Source: Bacteroidia bacterium
GTDB taxonomy: Bacteria > Bacteroidota > Bacteroidia > 2-12-FULL-35-15
Reading direction: 5' to 3'
DNA: 39,438 nt
NCBI GenBank assembly: GCA_020051175.1
Contig: JAGVJJ010000063.1
Location: 1 to 39,438 of the forward strand
Shown here one piece after another: positions 31,862 through 39,438 of this stretch. Under the pieces are notes generated by a model. The model was given only the letters and a program-made list of their open reading frames with translations. It searched no databases and had not been told where the DNA came from. Position numbers and translations under genes: made by a program. Positions within the stretch are counted from its first letter, which is position 1. Each line of letters opens with the position of its first letter.

Positions 31862-34177
31862 TTATAACCTTATTCCAACCACAAGTATATCATCCAGCTG
31901 TTTATTATTGCCTTTCCATTGCAAAAAGGTTTGTTCTATGGTACGCTTCTGTTCTGCCATATCCAGGTGCTGAATGTTCTTCAACAATTCCTCAAAACGG
32001 GCAGATGTGAATTTTGTATTTTTTTCTCCCCCGAATTGATCCATATAACCATCCGTAAACAGGTATATAGCGCTATTTTTATCCAGTGTTAATTTTTGGC
32101 TTGTAAATTTTATATCGGAGCGGCCAAACATTCCACCAATAGAATAAATATCGCCTTTAATTTGTTTTACCTGGCCGTTTGATACAAGGTAACTGAAATG
32201 ATTAGCTGAAGCATATTCCATTTCACCCCTAGCTGTGTTCAGTGCCAAAATCGTTACATCCATACCATCGTCCTGCGTATCGGATGTAGTGTTTCCCTGG
32301 TTGAGCAGGTTGACAACCCCTTTATTCAGTTCAGTCAAAATCTGAGCCGTGGAATGAATGCCTTTTATATTTACAATCTCATTCAGAAGTGTGTTCCCAA
32401 TCATACTCATAAACGCTCCCGGAACACCATGGCCGGTACAATCGGCAACAACAAGCAACTCTATACTGCCGGCTTCATTTGCATCATTTCCCATAGATGG
32501 AATTTGAATTTTTGAGTGCCAGTAAAAATCGCCACTTACAATATCCTTTGGCATAAACAGAACAAAAGAACTTTGAAAAGCAGCATTTACCGATTCGTCA
32601 GAAGGCAAAGTAGCCTGCTGAATACGCTTTGCATACGTAATGCTATCGGTGATCTTCATATTTTTTTCGTCAACAAGCTGCTTCTGTTCAGCAATCAATT
32701 TATTCTTCTCTTCTAATTGCTTATTAACACGCCTTTTCTGACGATAACTCCTGAAAATGAAAAATGCAAGCACCAGCACCAATGAGAAGCCGGCAATAAA
32801 TGCATTCCGCTGCACTTTTTTCTTTTCTGCTTCGGCCAGCTGATGGTTGATTTCCGCATCTTTCCGAATGAGTTCCTTGTCTTTTTTTTCACTATCGTAC
32901 TTCACATTCATCTCCGCTATCTGCTTGTTGGATTGCTCATTGAGCAACGTATCACTCATTGCAGAGGCGAGCTTATGGAACTCATACGCATTTTTATAAT
33001 CTTTTGTCTTTGCATATAAATCTGCCAGATAGGCATAAGCACTGTTGAGGCCAGTTTTGCTTTGTATCTGCTTAAATATCTGAAGGCTCTCATTCATATA
33101 CTGGAGTGCCAAATCATATTTTTGCTGAAAAGAATATATGCGGCCAATGTTAAGGCCAGCGCTGGCCCAGCCTCTTTTATCACCAATCTCTTTTTGCATT
33201 TCAAATGCCCTCAGGTGATTCTGGAGGGCCTTATCGAAGTCGTCCAGATGAAAATAAGTGCTTCCAATATTATCATAAAGCAAAGCCACACCATATTTAT
33301 CTCCAATACTTTCATTTATTTTAAGGGCTTTCAACAAGTATTCAAGCGCTTTTTCATATTGCTTTTTGCCATAATATACTGCGCCTATATTGCCATACGA
33401 CATTCCAATCCCTTGTTTATCATCTGCTTTTATACGCATTTCCAGGGCCTTTATATAATACTCAAGCGCCTTATCATGATTGCGCTGATTTGCATAAATT
33501 AACCCAATATTGTTATACGTGTTACCTAGCCCCCTTTTTACAGCATTGTCTTCAGGGTGCTGGGCACTTATTTCTTCCTTAATTTTCAAAGATTTCAAAT
33601 AGCTATCAATGGCCTTCTCATAATCCCCTTGTGTACGAAACACATTGCCAAGATTATTATATGAACCGGACATCCCTTTTTTGTCCTTTATTCTCGTGCG
33701 GATCTCAAGCGCCTTATTGTGATTCATCATAGAAGCTTTGTAATCTGAAATGTCCAGGCACAGGTTACCCAGATTATTATAAACAGCAGCCATGCCTCTT
33801 AAATCGCCAATAGTCTGATATATCCTAAGCGACAACACATAATTATTTTCAGCAATTTTATACTTGCCATCATAACCGAAACTAAGGCCAAGGTTATTAT
33901 AAGCCATCGCTGTTCCCTTCTGGTACTCCAGTAATATTGCCTGCTGCTTGGCCTTCAGCGCATATTGCATTGCATTTTTATAACTACCGGTATTCCCATA
34001 GTTCTGACTAAGGGTATTCAGAATGTTTACCTGACTGGTATCCTCTTTGGAAGTGCTTAAAGCGTTAAGCAATGAATCTATAACCTTGGATTGGGAATAT
34101 GATGCGATACTACTGACTGTGAATAACAGCAGGAATATAATTTGTAAACAAAAGTTGTTTTTAAAACCAGGTTTCAT
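31862..34177 (-). CDS. TPR-membrane-SpoIIE phosphatase (SiaA-like), paralogue 1
   Basis: The 771 residues start with a signal peptide or signal anchor (LQIIFLLLFTVSSIASYSQ). A long TPR array (about eight or nine repeats between 35 and 400, e.g. GMSGSYNNLGNVFRTQGDYEKAIDSYLKSLKI) follows, then a coiled coil, one membrane helix (AFIAGFSLVLVLAFFIF, about 460-476), the linker KITDSITYAKRIQQATLPS, and a SpoIIE-type PP2C phosphatase (about 545-771). Metal-site motifs are intact: IVSGDFYW, VVADCTGHGVPGAFMS, QDDGMD, FTDGYMDQFGG, LDDILVVG. The TPRs should lie in the periplasm and the phosphatase in the cytoplasm. The likely target is the SiaC-like protein encoded by the converging neighbour. It has its own -7-like element 70 nt upstream. 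Confidence 0.93.
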   Translation of the reverse strand: MKPGFKNNFCLQIIFLLLFTVSSIASYSQSKVIDSLLNALSTSKEDTSQVNILNTLSQNYGNTGSYKNAMQYALKAKQQAILLEYQKGTAMAYNNLGLSFGYDGKYKIAENNYVLSLRIYQTIGDLRGMAAVYNNLGNLCLDISDYKASMMNHNKALEIRTRIKDKKGMSGSYNNLGNVFRTQGDYEKAIDSYLKSLKIKEEISAQHPEDNAVKRGLGNTYNNIGLIYANQRNHDKALEYYIKALEMRIKADDKQGIGMSYGNIGAVYYGKKQYEKALEYLLKALKINESIGDKYGVALLYDNIGSTYFHLDDFDKALQNHLRAFEMQKEIGDKRGWASAGLNIGRIYSFQQKYDLALQYMNESLQIFKQIQSKTGLNSAYAYLADLYAKTKDYKNAYEFHKLASAMSDTLLNEQSNKQIAEMNVKYDSEKKDKELIRKDAEINHQLAEAEKKKVQRNAFIAGFSLVLVLAFFIFRSYRQKRRVNKQLEEKNKLIAEQKQLVDEKNMKITDSITYAKRIQQATLPSDESVNAAFQSSFVLFMPKDIVSGDFYWHSKIQIPSMGNDANEAGSIELLVVADCTGHGVPGAFMSMIGNTLLNEIVNIKGIHSTAQILTELNKGVVNLLNQGNTTSDTQDDGMDVTILALNTARGEMEYASANHFSYLVSNGQVKQIKGDIYSIGGMFGRSDIKFTSQKLTLDKNSAIYLFTDGYMDQFGGEKNTKFTSARFEELLKNIQHLDMAEQKRTIEQTFLQWKGNNKQLDDILVVGIRL

Positions 34178-34246
34178 AAAATACAGTCGTCATCACACAC
34201 TCAAGAAACAATTCAAAATACACATTTTAGTGAATAGCATCGAAAA

Positions 34247-34254
34247 CAAATTTA
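34247..34254 (-). promoter_or_regulatory. candidate -7 element for phosphatase paralogue 1
   Basis: TAAATTTG on the minus strand fits TAnnTTTG and lies in the 92-nt gap between paralogues 2 and 1. No TTTG is found at the -33 distance, so separate transcription is only suggested. Confidence 0.35.
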
Positions 34255-34269
34255 ACAAAAAGCACGGTT

Positions 34270-36441
34270 CTAAAATTGTAACCCAATAATAAGAATGTCG
34301 TCTAACTGCTTATTCTGGCCTTTCCACTTCTCGAACTCATCTTGTAAAGCCACTTTTTGTTCTTCCATCCTCCTGTTGCAAATACTTAGCAGAAATGCCT
34401 CAAAACGGGAAGCTGAATACTTACTGTTTTTTTCACCACCAAACTGGTCCATAAAACCATCCGTAAAAAGATAGATACTACTCCCCTTCTCCATCTTTAT
34501 TTTACGGCTCTCAAACCGGATGTGACTGCTGCCAAACATTCCACCAATTGAATAAATATCACCGTTGAGTTGTTCGGCTTTATTGTTTACCAGCAGGTAA
34601 GAATAGTGGTTTGCCGCAGCAAATTCTAACTCCTGTGTATTGGAATCAATTTTCAGAAGTGAAATGTCCATCCCATCGTCCTGTGTTTCAGAAGCGGCAT
34701 TTCCCTGATGCAACAGATTGATAACACTTTTGTTCAGCTCGTTTAAAATTAAGGAAGGCGAATGTATCTTCTTTACATTTACAATTTCATTCAGCAAAGT
34801 ATTGCCAATCATGCTCATAAAGGCACCCGGAACACCATGACCGGTACAGTCTGCCACCACTATCAGATCGGAGCTTTCGGATTCAGATAAGCTACTGTCC
34901 TTGTATGTAGGTGTGCTACCGGCAGACAGACGCGAATACCAATAAAAATCTCCGCTAACAATATCTTTGGGAAGAAACAAAACAAAAGAATCCGGGAACG
35001 CTGCCTTAATTAATCCCTCTGATGGCAATGTAGCGTGCTGAATACGCTTTGCATACGTGATGCTATCAGTAATCTTCGCATTTTTTTCTTCTACAAGCTT
35101 TTTTTGTTTTTCAATCTGCTGATTTTTTCCTTCCAGCTGTATGTTTGCCGCTTTTTTCCGATTGTAGCTGCGCAACACAAAGAAAGCAACCGTCAGAACA
35201 AGCAAGAAACCAATAATAAAAGCATTCCGTTGCAGATTCTTTTTATCGGCCTCGGATTGTTGTCTTACTATCTCTGCATCTTTTTTTATTAGTTCCTTAT
35301 CCTTCTTTTCACTGTCGTACTTTACATCCATTTCTGTAATCTGCCGGCTCATCTGCTCATTGAGCAGCGAATCCTTCATTTCTGAATACAGTTTGCCATA
35401 CTCAAAAGCCTTTTTAAAATCCCCTTTTGTTTCGTAAAGTTGAGCAAAGCAAGACAAAGCTTCTTTCACTGCTTCCTTAAAACCTATTTCTTTAAACTTA
35501 TCAAGTGATTTTTGCAGACTTATCTCCGCTTCATCGAACTTCTTTTGCTCAATGTATACCAAAGCAATATTGCAATATGAATTGCCTATTCCCGCTTTAT
35601 TTCCAATATTCTGGCTTATCTGCAATGATTTGAAATGGCTCTCAAGAGATTTTTTGAAATCTTTTCGCTCCATATATGCTAATCCCACATTATTGTAAGA
35701 ACTTGAAAGACCGTGCGAATCACCAATTTCTTCTCTAATCCTTAAAGCTTTTAGCTGATAATTAAGTGAGCTGTCCTTTTGCCCAATATTTCTGTATGCA
35801 TTGCCCAGGTTGTTGCAGATATCAGCAATACCCTTTTTATCATTAAGTCCCTCCCATATCTTTAAAACCTTGAAATAATCCCTCAATGCAAACTCATACT
35901 TTTTTTGTGCAAGATATATGTTACCCATATTCATATATACATTTGCCTCCCCTCTTTTATTATCTATCAACTCCCAGATAGCAAGAGATTTGTAATAGTA
36001 TGACAAGGCCTGCTCATACTCCCCTTTGTTGGTGTAAATATTTCCGATATTAATATATACATTTCCAATTCCTATTTTATTATTCAGTTCTTCCCAGATC
36101 TCCATCACTTTTAAATAGAGCTCTTCTGCCTGCTTGTAGTTACCCTGGCGCTCATTGGCCATGCCGGTATAATTCAAAGCTGTCGCCACGCCTTTTTTAA
36201 ATCCAGCTTTTTCTGAAAGCTGAAGTGCCTTATCTGCATATTCAAGCGCCTTAGCAAATTGGCCAACATTGAGGTACTGATATGAAATCTGGTTAAAAAG
36301 CCTTGCCTTTAACGTATCGTCAACTACTTTAACAGACAGATTTAACAATGAATCCACAACACGCTTGTTACGCTGTGCAAAAGCAAAACAAGACACTAGT
36401 GATAAACATACAAGTAAAAAAAATACTCTATACTTTCTCAT
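34270..36441 (-). CDS. TPR-membrane-SpoIIE phosphatase (SiaA-like), paralogue 2
   Basis: The 723 residues have the same order as the neighbouring paralogues: signal peptide (YRVFFLLVCLSLVSCFAFAQ), about eight TPRs (40-360, often ending in GIGNVYINIGNIY-type helices), coiled coil, membrane helix (AFIIGFLLVLTVAFFVL, about 407-423), linker KITDSITYAKRIQHATLPSE, then the SpoIIE phosphatase (about 490-723). Metal motifs IVSGDFYW, DCTGHGVPGAFMS, QDDGMD, FTDGFMDQFGG and LDDILIIG are intact. An insert rich in Ser and Glu (STPTYKDSSLSESESSD) separates SGDFYW from the DCTG strand and differs in every paralogue. It starts 34 nt after paralogue 3 stops, so it is part of one operon. In the TPRs, W-E pairs (VMEIWEELN, SLAIWELID) mark the second helix. 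Confidence 0.93.
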   Translation of the reverse strand: MRKYRVFFLLVCLSLVSCFAFAQRNKRVVDSLLNLSVKVVDDTLKARLFNQISYQYLNVGQFAKALEYADKALQLSEKAGFKKGVATALNYTGMANERQGNYKQAEELYLKVMEIWEELNNKIGIGNVYINIGNIYTNKGEYEQALSYYYKSLAIWELIDNKRGEANVYMNMGNIYLAQKKYEFALRDYFKVLKIWEGLNDKKGIADICNNLGNAYRNIGQKDSSLNYQLKALRIREEIGDSHGLSSSYNNVGLAYMERKDFKKSLESHFKSLQISQNIGNKAGIGNSYCNIALVYIEQKKFDEAEISLQKSLDKFKEIGFKEAVKEALSCFAQLYETKGDFKKAFEYGKLYSEMKDSLLNEQMSRQITEMDVKYDSEKKDKELIKKDAEIVRQQSEADKKNLQRNAFIIGFLLVLTVAFFVLRSYNRKKAANIQLEGKNQQIEKQKKLVEEKNAKITDSITYAKRIQHATLPSEGLIKAAFPDSFVLFLPKDIVSGDFYWYSRLSAGSTPTYKDSSLSESESSDLIVVADCTGHGVPGAFMSMIGNTLLNEIVNVKKIHSPSLILNELNKSVINLLHQGNAASETQDDGMDISLLKIDSNTQELEFAAANHYSYLLVNNKAEQLNGDIYSIGGMFGSSHIRFESRKIKMEKGSSIYLFTDGFMDQFGGEKNSKYSASRFEAFLLSICNRRMEEQKVALQDEFEKWKGQNKQLDDILIIGLQF

Positions 36442-36475
36442 GAATCAACAGAGAGTTTATTGCCCCCTGAAATTT

Positions 36476-38689
36476 TTAAACCTTTATACCAATCACCAAT
36501 ACATCATCCAATTGGGCGTTGCTACCTTTCCAGTTTTCGAATGCCGCAACAATACGCTCCTGCTGCTCATTAAGAGAAAACGCCTGAATATCTTTTATAA
36601 GCAGTTTAAAACGCGCAGACGTGTACTTACTGTTCTTTTCGCCTCCAAACTGATCTATAAGGCCATCTGTAAATAAATATACAGTAGTCCCCTTTTCAAA
36701 CTTAATACTTTGGCTGCTAAACCGGAGGTTTGGATTTCCCATTAAACCACCGATGGAGTGAATATCACCCTCCAATTGTTCTACCCGGTCATTCATTACA
36801 ACATAACTAAAATGATTGGCAGAAGCATATTCCAGTTCCTGCAACCGATGGTTTACTTTTAAAAGCGTTATGTCCATTCCATCGTCCTGCGTTTCAGAAG
36901 TACTACTTCCCTGGTTCAACAAGCCGATAACACCTTTATTCAGTTCACTTAGTATCAATGCCGGAGAGTAAATTTTTTTAACATTTACAATTTCATTGAG
37001 CAATGTGTTGCCAATCATACTCATAAAGGCACCCGGAACACCGTGTCCTGTACAATCAGCCACAACAATCAAATCGAAAGTGTTGGTACCAGGCGTTTCT
37101 GAACCCTCGTGATTAGGGTGCATTATGCGTGAATGCCAGTAAAAATCACCACTGACAATATCTTTGGGCCTAAAGATTATAAAAGAATCCGGAAAGACTG
37201 ATTTTATATCCGCTTCGGAAGGCAAAGTGGCGTATTGAATACGTTTCGCATAAGTAATACTATCTGTTATTTTCATATTCCTGTCCTCCACCAGCTTTTT
37301 CTGCTTTTCAATCAGGTCATTTTTTTCTTCCAACTGAAGGTTAGCAGCCTTTTTCTGATTATAACTGCGCAAAATAAAAAACACAAGGGCCAGCACCGAT
37401 ATAAACCCTGCTATAAATGCATTGCGCTGAAGGTTTTTTCTTTCAGCCTCCAATTGTTGCTTATTTATTTCTGCATCCTTTTTAATTAGTTCTTTATCCT
37501 TTTTCTCACTGTCATATTTTATATTCATCTCGGCTATTTGTTTTGCCGATTCTTCATTCAAAATACTGTCCTTTAAACCGGAATAGAGCACATGAAATTC
37601 ATAGGCTTTTTCATAATTTTTCATCTTTGAATACAAATCAGCGAGTGAAGCATAACTATCTTTTACACCATCCTTATCACCCAAATCGCTGTAAATTGAA
37701 AGTGAAAGCTTCAAATGCACCAAGGCGCTATCAAGCCTATTCATTTTCACATACACACCACCTATATTGTTATGAGACATGGCTTCACCATGCCTGTCTT
37801 TAATTTCAACACGAATAGCAAGTGATTTCAGGTGGCTTCCGAGTGCCTTTTTAAATTGCAAAAGTGCATTGCCCATACTTCCTTCTTCAACGAAAATATT
37901 GCCCCAATCAATATAAATACTTCCAATATTATTATAGGTTTGCGCAATCCCCTTTTTATCACTCATCTCCTCTGCAAGGCGAAGTGCCTTTAAATATGCA
38001 TCAAGTGCCTTTTCATAATCCGATTTGAGATTATAAATAATACCTATGTTGTTGTATGCAGCTGAAATACCTTTCTTTTCTCCAAGCTCTTCCCATAGCG
38101 TCAAACAATTCAGATACTGGCTGAGTGCCAAATCGAAATTTCCCATTTTCCAGTAAATAACCCCAAGGCTATTGTATGTATTTGCAAGCCCCCTTTTATC
38201 ATTCAATTCTTCTTTAATTTTTAATGCTTTAAGCTGAACATCAAGTGCCTTTTCATAGTTGCCCTGCATGATATAAGCAATACCAATGGATGTAAATGCA
38301 TCGGCAATTCCCTTTTTATCACCCAGTTTTTCCCACACTGAAAATGACTGAAAATAATTCTCAAGGGCCTTATCAAAATTGCCCAAATACCAAAATACAT
38401 TACCAATAGTACGTGCGGATATAGCCTTCCCTTCATTATACGCCAGCTTTTCGGATAAACGAAGCGCGCTTTGCGCATATTCCAATGCCTTGTCGTACTC
38501 GGCACTCATCATGTATTGGTCAGACAACTGGTTGAGAACATTAACACGCAAAGTATCTTCATTGCTCACTTTTATGATGTTCAACAACGAATCGGAAAGT
38601 GCAGAGGCTACAGTACCTGCAATACCACATACATGAAAGCAAAAAAAGAAAACAAAAAAAATTACACCTTTTTTTAACTGGCCACTCAT
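36476..38689 (-). CDS. TPR-membrane-SpoIIE phosphatase (SiaA-like), paralogue 3
   Basis: The 737 residues begin MSGQLKKGVIFFVFFFCFHV, with a strongly hydrophobic signal segment. About nine TPRs (40-375) follow, one pair spaced by an insert (IYIDWGNIFVEEGSMGNA). A membrane helix (AFIAGFISVLALVFFIL, about 425-441), the linker KITDSITYAKRIQYATLPSE and a SpoIIE phosphatase (about 505-737) complete it, with IVSGDFYW, DCTGHGVPGAFMS, QDDGMD, FTDGLIDQFGG and LDDVLVIG. The fold predicts Mn/Mg-dependent dephosphorylation of a Ser/Thr phosphoprotein. It begins 27 nt after the stop of the partial paralogue 4. The regulatory TPRs are the part that differs most among the paralogues, which suggests different input signals with a shared target. 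Confidence 0.93.
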   Translation of the reverse strand: MSGQLKKGVIFFVFFFCFHVCGIAGTVASALSDSLLNIIKVSNEDTLRVNVLNQLSDQYMMSAEYDKALEYAQSALRLSEKLAYNEGKAISARTIGNVFWYLGNFDKALENYFQSFSVWEKLGDKKGIADAFTSIGIAYIMQGNYEKALDVQLKALKIKEELNDKRGLANTYNSLGVIYWKMGNFDLALSQYLNCLTLWEELGEKKGISAAYNNIGIIYNLKSDYEKALDAYLKALRLAEEMSDKKGIAQTYNNIGSIYIDWGNIFVEEGSMGNALLQFKKALGSHLKSLAIRVEIKDRHGEAMSHNNIGGVYVKMNRLDSALVHLKLSLSIYSDLGDKDGVKDSYASLADLYSKMKNYEKAYEFHVLYSGLKDSILNEESAKQIAEMNIKYDSEKKDKELIKKDAEINKQQLEAERKNLQRNAFIAGFISVLALVFFILRSYNQKKAANLQLEEKNDLIEKQKKLVEDRNMKITDSITYAKRIQYATLPSEADIKSVFPDSFIIFRPKDIVSGDFYWHSRIMHPNHEGSETPGTNTFDLIVVADCTGHGVPGAFMSMIGNTLLNEIVNVKKIYSPALILSELNKGVIGLLNQGSSTSETQDDGMDITLLKVNHRLQELEYASANHFSYVVMNDRVEQLEGDIHSIGGLMGNPNLRFSSQSIKFEKGTTVYLFTDGLIDQFGGEKNSKYTSARFKLLIKDIQAFSLNEQQERIVAAFENWKGSNAQLDDVLVIGIKV

Positions 38690-38716
38690 ACGGAATGTTT
38701 ATTTATTCGAACTAAT

Positions 38717-39438
38717 TTACAATCTAATTCCCAATACCAAAATATCATCTATTTGTTTATTTTCCCGTTTCCAATTTTGAAATTCATCAACCAATAATTC
38801 CTTTTGCCTGCTCATATCCATGGCGCTAATATCTTTTAAAATTGTTTCAAAGCGCATAGCCGTATATTTATTCCCTTTTTCACCACCAAACTGATCAATA
38901 TACCCATCCGTAAACAAATAGACAGCACTTCCTGTTTTATACTTTATTTTGCGGCTTTGGTATTGAATACCAGAACTGCCAAGCATCCCGCCAATTGAAT
39001 AAATATCTCCTTTCAACTTCTCCAACTGGTTATTAGTTACAAGGTAGCTAAAATGATTTGCCGCAGCATATTCCAGCTCCGGTTTCCGATGATTTATTTT
39101 CAAAATAGTTATATCCATTCCATCATCCTGCGTTTCTGAATCGCTGTTTCCCTGATGCAGCAAGTCAAAGACACCTTTGTTCAATTGACTTAGAATCTCT
39201 GGAGGCGAATGTATCTTCTTTACATTTACAATTTCGTTTAGCAACGTATTGCCAATCATGCTCATAAAGGCTCCGGGAACACCATGACCAGTACAATCCC
39301 CAACAACAATAAGTTCCTCGGATAAACTGCCAGGAGACTGCGCCTGCAGTCCCTCTAAGTTTATACGATAGTGCCAGTAAAAATCACCACTCACTATATC
39401 TTTGGGTAGAAATAATACAAAAGAATCCGTGAATGCCG
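38717..39438 (-). CDS. SpoIIE phosphatase domain of a fourth paralogue (partial, 5' part beyond window)
   Basis: The frame is open from the stop at 38717 to the right edge and reads AFTDSFVLFLPKDIVSGDFY there, continuing the family consensus upstream of any internal ATG; the gene is therefore cut by the window, not short. The visible 240 residues are a full SpoIIE domain with DCTGHGVPGAFMS, QDDGMD, FTDGYIDQFGG and IDDILVLG; the usual Ala before DCTG is Gly (VVGDCTG). By analogy a signal peptide, TPR array and membrane helix should precede it. Spacing of 27 nt to paralogue 3 indicates the same operon, so the array probably starts still further upstream. Confidence 0.92.
   Translation of the reverse strand, partial: AFTDSFVLFLPKDIVSGDFYWHYRINLEGLQAQSPGSLSEELIVVGDCTGHGVPGAFMSMIGNTLLNEIVNVKKIHSPPEILSQLNKGVFDLLHQGNSDSETQDDGMDITILKINHRKPELEYAAANHFSYLVTNNQLEKLKGDIYSIGGMLGSSGIQYQSRKIKYKTGSAVYLFTDGYIDQFGGEKGNKYTAMRFETILKDISAMDMSRQKELLVDEFQNWKRENKQIDDILVLGIRL

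Noticed and set aside
38717..39394. Reading the last gene as a short free-standing SpoIIE phosphatase starting at 39394
   Set aside because: The frame and the family consensus continue upstream to the window edge, so the gene is cut, not short.
1..39438. tRNA, rRNA, CRISPR arrays, transposases, phage genes
   Set aside because: By eye I found no cloverleaf, no spaced repeat array and no transposase or phage motif. A covariance-model search would be needed to exclude small RNAs.

Overview
The window looks like a chromosomal segment from a member of the Bacteroidota. The signs are a T9SS type A C-terminal sorting domain, proteins typical of the phylum (CCC-motif membrane protein, Reg_prop/Y_Y_Y sensor, SpoIIE phosphatases with a DSITYAKRIQ linker), and several promoters matching TTTG-N19/20-TAnnTTTG. 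Clear Shine-Dalgarno sites are absent in front of the starts I examined. I cannot name the genus. I saw no rRNA, tRNA, CRISPR array, transposase or phage gene.

Layout. 1-5640 (minus): core and small membrane genes: nnr (cut by the left edge), DUF2752, a possible 55-aa membrane peptide, a CCC-motif protein, coaE, a 901-aa tandem D-Ala-D-Ala ligase-like protein, and rdgB. 5850-8793 (minus): a two-gene unit of a repeat-rich T9SS-secreted protein and a lipoprotein DRGH nuclease. 9002-14366 (minus): a two-gene unit of a thioredoxin-OmpA fusion and a giant two-propeller SpoIIE sensor phosphatase. 14479-27409: purL, an amino acid permease, an unidentified helical protein, an outer-membrane beta-barrel, a CAP-domain protein, a double AAA+ (CbxX/CfxQ-like) ATPase, a nitronate monooxygenase-like flavoprotein and a long-chain acyl-CoA ligase. 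27597-29882: a stand-alone Spi/C10 propeptide-like protein, DUF3817, an enoyl-CoA hydratase and an unidentified protein.

30252-39438 is the most striking part: a SiaABC-like partner-switching module. On the plus strand a protein made of two fused SiaB-family (DUF6272) kinase domains is followed 9 nt later by a SiaC-family (DUF1987) protein with Thr68 in the same place as the phosphorylated Thr of Pseudomonas SiaC. Converging on it are four consecutive minus-strand SpoIIE phosphatase genes. Three are complete, with a signal peptide, a TPR array, one membrane helix and a SpoIIE domain; the fourth is cut by the right edge. By analogy the kinase would phosphorylate SiaC and the TPR phosphatases would reverse this in response to periplasmic signals. 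No output protein such as SiaD is visible.

The window is also rich in short palindromic or dispersed repeats typical of this phylum. One lies in frame inside rdgB, and possibly another lies inside the tandem ligase gene.
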